A stretch of DNA of 64,000 bases. Source: CAZUMW01 sp964621615 (GTDB lineage: Bacteria > Desulfobacterota > WTBG01 > CAIYCZ01 > CAIRTM01). The first letter of the stretch is position 1; the number at the start of each line of letters is the position of its first letter. The notes below the pieces were generated by a model, which was not told the origin of the DNA, did no database searches, and worked only from the letters and a program-made list of their open reading frames with translations. The position numbers and the translations under genes were made by a program. Location of the stretch: the NCBI GenBank assembly GCA_964621615.1, contig CAZUMW010000006.1:72482-136481 (forward strand). Direction: 5' to 3'. Shown in pieces: positions 27,865 through 35,585 of the stretch.

Positions 27865-27923
27865 CACCACAGAGACACAGAGAGCACAGAGAAAAGCTCT
27901 GCGGACTCTGTGTCTCTGTGGTG
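27865..27923. repeat. Dispersed palindromic repeat (CACAGAGACACAGAG type)
   Basis: CACCACAGAGACACAGAG at 27865-27882 is perfectly complementary to CTCTGTGTCTCTGTGGTG at 27906-27923. I have seen repeats of this wording as dispersed elements in many uncultured bacterial genomes. It sits immediately after the stop of the truncated nucleotidyltransferase, so it may mark the rearrangement that removed the rest of that gene. Confidence 0.75.
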
Positions 27924-27936
27924 CTGACAACCTCTC

Positions 27937-28044
27937 TCATTGCACATCGGCATAATAGACCGCATGAGCGCCGGCGATGAGATACTCAACCGATTCTTCG
28001 TTTAATATTCTGAACAGATCTTTGCAGTCCGGATTAGCGGACAT
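27937..28044 (-). pseudogene. Truncated nucleotidyltransferase (N-terminal 35 residues only)
   Basis: ATG at 28044 opens DLFRILNEESVEYLIAGAHA, the typical start of MNT-like/DUF6036-type nucleotidyltransferases. It ends at a TGA at 27937 before the GSx10DxD catalytic motif. Family members are several times longer. The start overlaps the small gene upstream by eleven bases, the arrangement of intact pairs of this kind. The remainder has been replaced by the palindromic repeat at 27865-27923. Confidence 0.6.
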
Positions 28045-28183
28045 TTTTTTCACCCCGGATCAAACCGACTTCATTTACCATTTCCCATGCTGCCGCAAAC
28101 CTTTCTTCATGCCCGGCTTTTGCCCAAAATTCTTTTTCAAAATCATCCTCGTCCCGGAGACGGCGGTCTACCAGCCTTGCCAT
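28034..28183 (-). CDS. Small partner protein of the truncated nucleotidyltransferase
   Basis: 49 residues from ATG 28183 (a GTG at 28210 could add nine residues, VAPKKRKVV). The sequence is acidic/basic helical: RRLRDEDDFEKEFWAKAGHE and AAWEMVNEVGLIRG. Short proteins of this look commonly precede MNT-like nucleotidyltransferases, and here the stop overlaps the start of the truncated gene by eleven bases. It may be an orphaned antitoxin-like partner. Too short for certainty. Confidence 0.5.
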   Translation of the reverse strand: MARLVDRRLRDEDDFEKEFWAKAGHEERFAAAWEMVNEVGLIRGEKNVR

Positions 28184-28235
28184 AACTACTTTTCTTTTTT
28201 TTGGTGCCACTGCCTTCGCTTCTTTATAATACTTT

Positions 28236-28469
28236 TTAAATTACAGCTTTTATCTTCTCCCGCTGCAGGGGCGTGAAATCACTCTCATAGAACCGGATAA
28301 ACAGGCGGTATCGTTTTTCTGTATCGTCTATATTTTCAGGCAGCGATGCTTCAACCAGCGTCCTCGCGGAAACAAACATCCGGTCACCCATCATCAACCT
28401 TTCCTCACCGCTTCGCTGCATAATTATATAATGATAAAAATCCCTGAATTCCTGAGCGGTGTCATCCAC
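28236..28469 (-). CDS. Small conserved partner of nucleotidyltransferase
   Basis: 77 residues: EFRDFYHYIIMQRSGEERLMMG, then MFVSARTLVEASLPENI and LFIRFYESDFTPLQREKI. This wording is a known companion of DUF6036/AbiEii-like nucleotidyltransferases, although its function is not known. Its start overlaps the stop of the intact nucleotidyltransferase gene by eight bases. A toxin-antitoxin-like or defence role is possible by gene arrangement only. Confidence 0.65.
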   Translation of the reverse strand: MDDTAQEFRDFYHYIIMQRSGEERLMMGDRMFVSARTLVEASLPENIDDTEKRYRLFIRFYESDFTPLQREKIKAVI

Positions 28470-29004
28470 CTATACATTCCTTATAAAGCGAATACACACC
28501 CAGCTGTTCAGACCACTTTTCAACGTAATCCTTTTCATAGCCGGTTCTTATTAAATTTTTTACATCGTTCATCTGCATTTCAGAATGAGAATCACGTGCC
28601 CAGTACAACTTCGACAAAATCAGGTCCTCTTTGCTGACAACGAAGATGTTTTCACCATCCAACAGGATTTTTTTTCGTCGGTCAAACTCGATTTTCCTGT
28701 ATTCCGAGGTTTTGCGGATTATTATGTCAACCTTTATAACGCTGTCCAGGTGAAGCACATTAAACATCGATTTGTGATTGAGTGCCTCCCTCACTGCATC
28801 GGCATCAACATAGTAATCATCGGACAATGCGTCGACCAGCCGGGCAGCATCAGCGCTGCCCATTTCCACAACAATATCAATATCGCGGGTCATTCGGGGC
28901 TCAGCATAATAATTCATTGCTATAGAGCCCGTAAGCATATAAGGGAGACCGAGCCGGTCAAAACGACGTGCTGTATCTATTACTATATCAATCTCGTTCT
29001 TCAT
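28462..29004 (-). CDS. Nucleotidyltransferase (MNT/AbiEii-like)
   Basis: 180 residues. MLTGSIAMNYYAEPRMTRDIDIVVEM (here spanning about 20-45) contains the GS signature followed by the DID metal-binding pair of the nucleotidyltransferase fold. LDSVIKVDIII supplies the third carboxylate, and VVSKEDLILSKLYWARDSHSEMQMNDV is the C-terminal helical part. It is full length for the family. Members transfer NMP to proteins or tRNA in toxin-antitoxin systems, but many are uncharacterised. It is followed by a small overlapping partner, and a decayed copy of a similar pair lies just downstream. Confidence 0.75.
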   Translation of the reverse strand: MKNEIDIVIDTARRFDRLGLPYMLTGSIAMNYYAEPRMTRDIDIVVEMGSADAARLVDALSDDYYVDADAVREALNHKSMFNVLHLDSVIKVDIIIRKTSEYRKIEFDRRKKILLDGENIFVVSKEDLILSKLYWARDSHSEMQMNDVKNLIRTGYEKDYVEKWSEQLGVYSLYKECIGG

Positions 29005-29135
29005 CAGGAAAGGCTATCAAGGGATACTGTATGTTTTACCGGAACCGCAGGCTTCACACAGCTCCGCCCTCTCAGTTACAAAACCGTAACCTGCAAGGGC
29101 AAAAAGTTCAAAACCTATAAAAAAACGCGCAGCGT

Positions 29136-29699
29136 TTACACCGGCTCGACATCGAGGGCATCGACGGCAACGGCGGTTCCCTGCCGGATAATGTCGATGG
29201 AAAGCACCAGTATGTGCCGGCTTTTCTTTTCCACCAGCACCCCTTCCACACCGGAAAGCGGGCCGTGCTTTATGCGCACCCGCTGGCCTTCCTTGAGATA
29301 GGGATACGGCTCAAGCTCTGCTGCGTTTTCAACCAGTGTCTTCAAATGCAGGATCTGCTGTTCCGGAACCGGCTCGGGTTTTCCCGGTATCATACTTAAA
29401 AAACGGACCACCCCATACGTTTTCAGCACCGGCAGATGCGCCTGTCTGCTTTCGGGCAGATAAACAAACAAATAGCCCGGAAAAAGGGCAAAAGTGACCA
29501 TTTTTTTTCGGTCTTTCCAGCGGCGAAGCCGGTCAACCGTCGGCAGAAACGCTTCAATTCGTGCCTCGCCGAGCTGCCGGTGCACATGAAACTCATGCCG
29601 GGAGCGCACGTGCACAGCATACCACTGTCGGGTTTCCCCGCACGATTCCGAAGCAGTGCTGTGACTCTCACAAATGTTACTCTGCGTGTCGCGTGACAT
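29136..29699 (-). CDS. NusG-like transcription antiterminator (RfaH/UpxY/LoaP type)
   Basis: 187 residues from ATG 29699; an ATG far upstream in the same frame would overlap the regulator gene and gives non-protein-like text. The NGN domain is clear: RQWYAVHVRSRHEFHVHRQL, FLPTVDRLRRWKDRKKMVTFALFPGYLFV and GVVRFLS. The C-terminal KOW domain carries LKEGQRVRIKHGPLSGVEGVLVEKK. Specialised NusG paralogues at the head of polysaccharide operons act on paused RNA polymerase to let it read through very long operons. Its position about 1.7 kb before a 27-kb unidirectional locus fits that role. It overlaps the upstream regulator by 23 bases. Confidence 0.88.
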   Translation of the reverse strand: MSRDTQSNICESHSTASESCGETRQWYAVHVRSRHEFHVHRQLGEARIEAFLPTVDRLRRWKDRKKMVTFALFPGYLFVYLPESRQAHLPVLKTYGVVRFLSMIPGKPEPVPEQQILHLKTLVENAAELEPYPYLKEGQRVRIKHGPLSGVEGVLVEKKSRHILVLSIDIIRQGTAVAVDALDVEPV

Positions 29700-30294
29700 G
29701 GGTCTGTTCCTGCTCGAGAAACACAATTTTATCGCCGGGAATACCGCTTTTTTCAACTCCCTTACGCGCCTTTTCATCCAGTGCTGACACGAGCACGGCA
29801 TCAAACACCACCTCATGGATATCCTCGGGAGCATACACATGAAAATGGAAAAACCCGTTTTTTATGGCTTTCTTACCGACAACGCCGACAATTTCGATCG
29901 GATACCCCCGTGTGGAAATATAACAGAGCTCAGCCAGCTCACCGTCTCCCCACAAAAGCACTTTTGCAACCCCTGCGCGCGTCAGTGCCGCGTAGGTGCT
30001 TTCAATTTTTTGACGTACATCGCTGAAATATATGATCGAATAATGCATATATTTGTAAGTGAGGCGGGATTTCTCCGCCAGCCCCTGCGGGGTCAGGATA
30101 TATTTAATGCGGTTTCGGGGAAGCGTTTTTATCTTGATATAGCCTTTGTGGTACATGCGCTTTATATATGCATTGACCAGTCCCAAAGCGATACCCAGGC
30201 GGTCTGCAAGCGCCCGCTGTGAAATGGTGGATTCCTTTGTAAGCTCGTCAAGGAGCCGGTAGGAAATATTATCCGGGTTGTTCTTGGTGTTCAT
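29677..30294 (-). CDS. Winged-helix transcriptional regulator
   Basis: 205 residues from ATG 30294. The first 75 residues form a winged helix-turn-helix: YRLLDELTKESTISQRALAD, LGLVNAYIKRMYHKGYIKIK and YILTPQGLAEKSRLTYKYM. The rest (VLLWGDGELAELCYISTRGYPIEIVGVVG) looks like a Rossmann-like sensor resembling the nucleotide-sugar/CoA-binding domain seen in regulators of polysaccharide loci. It leads the operon with the NusG-like gene and is preceded by a near-consensus promoter so close that the mRNA would be almost leaderless. Confidence 0.8.
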   Translation of the reverse strand: MNTKNNPDNISYRLLDELTKESTISQRALADRLGIALGLVNAYIKRMYHKGYIKIKTLPRNRIKYILTPQGLAEKSRLTYKYMHYSIIYFSDVRQKIESTYAALTRAGVAKVLLWGDGELAELCYISTRGYPIEIVGVVGKKAIKNGFFHFHVYAPEDIHEVVFDAVLVSALDEKARKGVEKSGIPGDKIVFLEQEQTHVTRHAE

Positions 30295-30303
30295 ATCGTG
30301 AAC

Positions 30304-30330
30304 ATTATACCAGCACGACCGCCCTGTCAA
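30304..30330 (-). promoter_or_regulatory. Sigma-70-type promoter of the regulator/antiterminator genes
   Basis: On the minus strand TTGACA (30325-30330) and TATAAT (30304-30309) are both perfect consensus hexamers with a 15-base spacer, slightly shorter than ideal. The start codon ATG begins nine bases after the -10 box, so transcription would start two or three bases before, or at, the start codon. No ribosome binding site is possible in such a transcript. Confidence 0.7.
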
Positions 30331-30545
30331 GCTGTTCCTGAAAAATAAGGAATTTAGGGCGGAAAGATTAGCGGATTATAAAAAATGATCGGTCATGTCT
30401 ATTTGCTGTAAAAATAATAAGCAATTATCATGCCCGATACAGGATAGCAATTGCGGCGGTCTGTTTTTTATGTATGTATACTTATACTAACACATTAAAG
30501 AGCCTGAAGTTTTGCCGTAAACAGCTTTTTTAAAGCGCTTTGAGC

Positions 30546-30794
30546 TCAATCATTATTTCGCTCTTTTCGCTCCTGTTCGATAAACGCCTCTACAGCCTCA
30601 GGTGTATCCCCTATTGTTTTTTCAGTTAGACCCGCTAATTTTTGGGTAAAAGAGGGGAATGTTTCCAGAGTGAATCGGTTGTTTTCTTTGTTGATAAGGA
30701 CTCTGGTTCCCGGTTTTATATTCATTTCCTTGCGAATATATGCCGGCAAAACAATATATCCCCTTTTTGAAACTGTAACACTTGTTGATTTCAT
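30546..30794 (-). CDS. AbrB/MazE/SpoVT-family DNA-binding protein
   Basis: 82 residues. VTVSKRGYIVLPAYIRKEMNIKPGTRVLI is the swapped-hairpin AbrB-type fold (residues about 6-35). The C-terminal tail, rich in Glu/Arg, would be the toxin-binding part in antitoxins. No PIN, MazF or other toxin gene is adjacent on either side, so it is either an orphan antitoxin or a free-standing regulator. It is independent of the operon at 30.3 kb, with about 200 bases between them. Confidence 0.75.
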   Translation of the reverse strand: MKSTSVTVSKRGYIVLPAYIRKEMNIKPGTRVLINKENNRFTLETFPSFTQKLAGLTEKTIGDTPEAVEAFIEQERKERNND

Positions 30795-30967
30795 GCTGCA
30801 TTTGCCTCAAATGTGTTTATTTATAAAAAATGCAGCAATTTTAATTATGTCAACTTGCATTCAAAACTGCACAAAATAACCGTAATGGAGATATAACCAA
30901 GGAAATATGCTGCAGATTATGATTTTTCAACACACAAACCGGGCGGCTGAGACCATAGGATACCGTA

Positions 30968-32371
30968 TCACATACAATCAAGAAAAATTCTGACGCATTC
31001 CGGACACAGCTCATCCGGTGCAGAGTCCTCTATTATCTGCATGGCGATTTCACGGCTGTATCGCTTCTGATACGGCCGGTCGGTTGTCAGGCTGTCAAAG
31101 GTGTCAGCCACCGCAATAATTCTCGCCAAAAGCGGAATGCGGGCCCCCGTGAGCCGGTTTGGATAGCCGTTTCCGTTCATTCGCTCATGATGGTACAGCA
31201 CCCCGGGAATAATCGGAGCCAGGCTCTGCACCGACCCGAGAATTTCAGCACCGATGATCGGGTGCTTTTTCATCAGGCTGAATTCTTTTTTTGTCAGCGG
31301 ACCCGGCTTTAACAGTATCTTGTCGCGCACGCCGATCTTCCCCAGATCGTGCAGCCGGCCGGCCATTTCCATAGTAACCAGCTCCTCTTCCGAAAATCCC
31401 ATCTGTTTGGCCATCAGCATGGAATATTTCGACACATTATCCGAGTGCCCCCGGGTATACCGGTCGCGGGCCTCGAGCGCCTGAACCAGGCTGGTAATGC
31501 TCCCCAGCATTGTGCTGCGCTCCGCGTCGAGCCGCTCCTTTTCTTTCAACAGCAGCTGAAAATGATCTGAAAGCATTTTTTCGGCAGTGATAACCAGCTG
31601 CTCGATGTTAAAGGGCTTTTCAAGAAAGCCGGTTGCACCCTGCTCGATCATGCTGCGTATGATAAACCGGTCGCTGGAGGTGCTCATTACCACAAACGGG
31701 ACCCCTGACAGCTCCTCCCGGGATCGAACAGCTGCCAGAAAAGAAACCCCGTCCATCTCCGGCATATTGAGATCACACAAAATCAAATCGGGCCTTCTTT
31801 TTTTCAGGGCCTCCATAGCCTTTTTGCCGTTCTCAGCAGCCATAACCCCGAACCCGGCACGGGCAAGCCCCTGCTCCACCGTCGTGCGGATCGGCCGGGA
31901 ATCCTCAACCACCAGAACAAGCCGGTCCCGCAGAAAAAATGCGCGGTGCAGCACTTCCTGTATACGGCTTCTCAGCTCGCTTCTGGCGTTCGCCTTACTG
32001 ATAAACGCTGCGGCTCCGACAAGAAATCCTTTTTCAATATCGGCCTCGCTGTCCTGTGAGCTTAAAATGACAACCGGCACGGACCGGGTGGCGGGACACT
32101 GCTTTAAAATCTCGCAAAAAGCAAACCCGTCCATGCGCGGCATATCGATATCGGTAATAATGAGATCAAACTGCTGAGTTTGTGCAATTTCAAACCCGTG
32201 CTGACCGTCAACCGCCTGCGTGGCCGTGCAGCCCATTGCGGCAAGTTCCCGCGACAGGCCGCTTCTGATGGTCGGGCTGTCATCAACAATCAGAACCGCC
32301 GGAGCCGCTGTAGCGGTGACGCCGTCACTGTCAAGCGCGGTGATTATGCTATCTGCTGTTTTTGCATTCAT
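30968..32371 (-). CDS. Double-receiver HD-GYP response regulator (c-di-GMP phosphodiesterase)
   Basis: 467 residues from ATG 32371. Two receiver domains come first: AVLIVDDSPTIRSGL with LIITDIDMPRMDG, then VLVVEDSRPIRTTVE with LILCDLNMPEMDG, each with its phosphoacceptor aspartate. A short coiled coil leads to an HD-GYP domain with HDLGKIG and HHERMNGNGYP. HD-GYP proteins hydrolyse cyclic di-GMP. The start lies inside the end of the PKD-protein gene (23-base overlap) with a GAGG-type site, so both are translated together. This suggests that signalling output and the secreted protein belong to one response, perhaps attachment. Confidence 0.88.
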   Translation of the reverse strand: MNAKTADSIITALDSDGVTATAAPAVLIVDDSPTIRSGLSRELAAMGCTATQAVDGQHGFEIAQTQQFDLIITDIDMPRMDGFAFCEILKQCPATRSVPVVILSSQDSEADIEKGFLVGAAAFISKANARSELRSRIQEVLHRAFFLRDRLVLVVEDSRPIRTTVEQGLARAGFGVMAAENGKKAMEALKKRRPDLILCDLNMPEMDGVSFLAAVRSREELSGVPFVVMSTSSDRFIIRSMIEQGATGFLEKPFNIEQLVITAEKMLSDHFQLLLKEKERLDAERSTMLGSITSLVQALEARDRYTRGHSDNVSKYSMLMAKQMGFSEEELVTMEMAGRLHDLGKIGVRDKILLKPGPLTKKEFSLMKKHPIIGAEILGSVQSLAPIIPGVLYHHERMNGNGYPNRLTGARIPLLARIIAVADTFDSLTTDRPYQKRYSREIAMQIIEDSAPDELCPECVRIFLDCM

Positions 32372-35300
32372 GGGCAATTGCCTCTGCCAGCGCCGGCGGT
32401 GCCGACATCCTGAGATAATCAACACACCGGGAAATGCTGTGCAGCTCAAGCAGGCCGGAAAAACGCAGGCGCCCCTGCTCAATCCCCTCGAGACAGGAAA
32501 GCGCATCGTCGGCAGCCTGCAGCAGCAGGCTGCGCAAATGACCATCCTGTTTCATCATTCGTATGATGACGGGGCTGTACCGGTAATACAGGCCCACATA
32601 GCGCCGGCCGGCCGCGGTATGCATTAAACAGCTGTCCCGGAACGCCCGCAGGCGGGAAAGATGCCTGTGTGCATCGGCGCGGCCGTGCAGAAGCGATGAT
32701 AAAAGGCAATCGCTTCCGTTGTCTGAAACGGCGCTCAGCATCATATGTGCCTCAACCGTCTGCCCCGCTGAAAGCGAAACAGACCGGGCTGCAGTGGAAT
32801 AGGTGCCCTGCAGCGAGCTTGCCTGAACCGTATAAAAACCGGCGGGATGCATAAGGATATAATACCCGTCCTCTGTGGTTGCCTCGTTCCCGGCATCCGT
32901 TCGAACCCACGCACCGTCTATGCCCGCTCCGCTGTTTGCATCAACCACATTTCCTGCAATAATACCAACCCCGGTGGTCGATACGGACACATTGTAATTC
33001 ATTTGCTGCCCATACTGATTGTCAACCTGATACGACCATGTGCCCTTGCCTGCATTGTCTATCTGCACCTCGAAAGAGTTTGACCCGATGCTCACCGGGC
33101 TGTCAAAATACGGCTCCCCGTCGGGGTCAAAAATCTGAAGAAGCAGATCCCCGGCAGCCAGCGGCTGCAGCCGGAATGCGCTCTCGCTCTGAGAAGACCG
33201 GGAAACAGAAATGCGCAGCGTTTGTCCCGCCAGTTCGTTTTCAACAGATTTCTTCTGCGACTCGTTTGCTCTGATTTCATGGGTTTTCTGCTGAATAACA
33301 TCGAGGCTCACCGAGGCAAACCCTGCGCCGCCTGTACTATCGCGCACAAGAAGGCGAATACCTTTAGCGCCCGGGGCAACATCCCCCGCCACTGTTGTCT
33401 TCAGCGAATACACCCCGTCGCCCGCATGCTCGTCCCCGGCTGTGCCGTTGTCGCACAGCTGCCGGCCGAGCTGTCCGCCCAGCTGCCGCAAATCACAGAG
33501 CACCTCCGACACATTGGCAAGACCGCCGGGGTGGCTGACCTGCGCGGTTAATAACACTTCAGTGTCTCCGTCTGCCGGCACCGTTGAGGGCTCTACCGCA
33601 GCGCGGACTATGTCGGGGCTCGCCTGCGCGGCGGTAAAATCAATCCCTGTAATATCGCTGCCGGCAACCTGCACCGCTTTGCTTTTCGGCTCAAAGGACA
33701 CCCCCTCCCTGAAAGGGGTAATCCGGTACTGCCCGCGGGCGAGCCCCTCAAACCGGTAGGCGCCTGTTTCATCCGCCTGTGTTCTGCGCTCTGCATTGCC
33801 GGAGAGAAACACGTCGGCGCCTGCTGCCTGCTCTCCTGAAACTGTCCCGCTCACCGTCTGCCCGGCGGACGGCTCATCAACAGCTATATAATCCTCTTTT
33901 AATGCCTCTGCAATCCGGCCGCGGGCATCCTGCACGCGCAGGCCGACCGAATAGATTCCGGGCTCGGTATAGGAATGGCGGGGGGACGCTTCATCGGTAT
34001 AGGTTCCATCTCCCAGATACCAGATCATGCTCTCGACGCTTCCGGTTGAATTGTCGGCAAACTGCACCTCAAGCGGAGCGCTGCCGCTTCGGGGGGAAGC
34101 GGTAAAATCCGCTGCAAGCGCCTCATCCTCAACCGTGATAAAATCGATAATCTCACGGGCGTCCTGCCGGCCCTGATCATCAGTAACCACAAGGGTTACC
34201 GTGTAGATGCCGGGCTCCTGATAGGTGTGCAGCGGCTCGGGCCCCTGACCTGTCTGCCCGTCGCCGAACTCCCAGTCCCGTGACACAATGGTGCCTTTGG
34301 AGCGGTCGGCAAACTGCACCTCAAGAGGGGCTCTGCCGTAGCGGGTCCCTGCTGCAAAATCCGCTTCCAGGGAAGGAGCATTTACAATAATATAGTCCGG
34401 CTTTTCATTAGTGTACACCTCTCCTGCTGCGTTTGAAACGGTAAGGGCTACCGTATATACACCGGGCATATCATACGTGTGAACGGGATTTTGCTTCGTG
34501 CCGGTGCTGCCGTCGCCGAAACCCCAGTACCACCCCGAGGGGCTTCCCTCGGAAAGGTCGGCAAAATGCACCTCAAGGGGCGCATCGCCCTCCCGGGGGG
34601 TACCGTAAAACCGCGGTATCAGCTCCTCGTCAATTACGGTCGTCGTGGTGGTTGAGTTTTCAGGAAACGGGGCCGTCGTTGTGGTTGATGAGGGGAAATC
34701 CGGAAAGCTGACTTTTACGCTGTTAACCCGCGCTTTCACATCAACGGTATGCATATCACAATCCAATTTGGTGCCAATTCTGTTCCATACCAGGACGGTA
34801 ACGGGGAGGGGCATCTCCTGATCAACAAAATCTTTCACCAGAATAGGTGCTCCATCTAACCACCGTGTAAAGCTTATCGTGACATCTTGCGCAACAGATA
34901 CACTCTCGTCTTCGTCAAAAAAACAAAGCCCTTCAGCAAGAAATTCAGGCAGCGTTATTTCCGATATCACAAAACCGCAACCCGATTGGTAAGAGGAATC
35001 AACGAGATAGGATATATCAAAGGTTATTTTAAGGGGCCGATCAAGCGCATCTTCTTCAGGATAATCACCAAGATCAATGAAAAACTGAACACCCGCTTCC
35101 GCTTGGCTCATGGAGGCATGTCCGCCAACTGCCTCAAAATGTATAGAAGCCGTATTATTGTCTGCGACAGCATCTCCCAAGGGTATGTTGTAATTTTTAT
35201 AATAACTGTCGTGTAGTACATATTTGTCATAATAATTGCACTCGGTAAAGGTCGCGTCCTGCCCGACGGTAACACTGTAGAATTCCGGGGCATTCGCCGC

Positions 35301-35375
35301 TCCGGCTTCCGTTAAAAAGAGCACAGAACAAATTAGGATACACAACATATGCCTGCTAAATAGTGATACGTTCAT
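32349..35375 (-). CDS. Secreted multi-PKD-domain protein with divergent CFI-box-type C-terminus
   Basis: 1008 residues from ATG 35375, with a signal peptide (NVSLFSRHMLCILICSVLF...AGAAN). An N-terminal beta domain (about 25-215) is followed by a Thr-rich linker, then three PKD domains with GDAPLEVHFADLSEG, GRAPLEVQFADRSKG and GSAPLEVQFADNSTG. After these come carboxypeptidase-regulatory-like folds (SGTVSGEQAAGADVFLSG and AGNVVDANSGAGIDGAWV). The end has CLLSSLLHG...LRAFRD...AGRRYVGLYYRYSP, which matches the layout of the CFI-box C-terminal sorting-type region (normally CFIATAAYG) with an altered box. It is probably exported and surface attached. Confidence 0.85.
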   Translation of the reverse strand: MNVSLFSRHMLCILICSVLFLTEAGAANAPEFYSVTVGQDATFTECNYYDKYVLHDSYYKNYNIPLGDAVADNNTASIHFEAVGGHASMSQAEAGVQFFIDLGDYPEEDALDRPLKITFDISYLVDSSYQSGCGFVISEITLPEFLAEGLCFFDEDESVSVAQDVTISFTRWLDGAPILVKDFVDQEMPLPVTVLVWNRIGTKLDCDMHTVDVKARVNSVKVSFPDFPSSTTTTAPFPENSTTTTTVIDEELIPRFYGTPREGDAPLEVHFADLSEGSPSGWYWGFGDGSTGTKQNPVHTYDMPGVYTVALTVSNAAGEVYTNEKPDYIIVNAPSLEADFAAGTRYGRAPLEVQFADRSKGTIVSRDWEFGDGQTGQGPEPLHTYQEPGIYTVTLVVTDDQGRQDAREIIDFITVEDEALAADFTASPRSGSAPLEVQFADNSTGSVESMIWYLGDGTYTDEASPRHSYTEPGIYSVGLRVQDARGRIAEALKEDYIAVDEPSAGQTVSGTVSGEQAAGADVFLSGNAERRTQADETGAYRFEGLARGQYRITPFREGVSFEPKSKAVQVAGSDITGIDFTAAQASPDIVRAAVEPSTVPADGDTEVLLTAQVSHPGGLANVSEVLCDLRQLGGQLGRQLCDNGTAGDEHAGDGVYSLKTTVAGDVAPGAKGIRLLVRDSTGGAGFASVSLDVIQQKTHEIRANESQKKSVENELAGQTLRISVSRSSQSESAFRLQPLAAGDLLLQIFDPDGEPYFDSPVSIGSNSFEVQIDNAGKGTWSYQVDNQYGQQMNYNVSVSTTGVGIIAGNVVDANSGAGIDGAWVRTDAGNEATTEDGYYILMHPAGFYTVQASSLQGTYSTAARSVSLSAGQTVEAHMMLSAVSDNGSDCLLSSLLHGRADAHRHLSRLRAFRDSCLMHTAAGRRYVGLYYRYSPVIIRMMKQDGHLRSLLLQAADDALSCLEGIEQGRLRFSGLLELHSISRCVDYLRMSAPPALAEAIAHECKNSR

Positions 35376-35469
35376 ACCCGCCTCTGCAGAAAAAAAGTTA
35401 TAGTACCTGATAAACAACACCTGATAAATGGCAAGCCACTCACGTCAGCATGTAGCAAGCAGCCTATCA

Positions 35470-35505
35470 GAAGTCATGGCCCGGTTTATCCGGGCCATCC
35501 AGTTT
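35470..35505. repeat. Dispersed palindrome TGGCCCGG/CCGGGCCA
   Basis: An 8-bp perfect stem, TGGCCCGG (35477-35484) and CCGGGCCA (35490-35497), with loop TTTAT. The same design recurs at 54829-54844 and 56288-56310 with different stem bases and the same flanking GTCAT...ATCCAG, so it is a repeat family and not one gene's terminator. A partial end of the other repeat family (CAAACGTGTCCAAA on the minus strand) lies at 35562-35577. Confidence 0.6.
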
Positions 35506-35585
35506 TTTAGTTTCCCATTATTATTTCGGACAGAACAGAAACTTTTAAAGCATTAAATCAATTTGGACACGTTTGAAATCAATTC

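Noticed and set aside
30310..30324. RfaH ops-like sequence GGCGGTCGTG near the antiterminator gene
   Set aside because: It is between the -35 and -10 boxes of the only promoter seen, so it would not be transcribed or serve as an ops pause from that promoter, and it lacks the A of GGCGGTAGCGTG.
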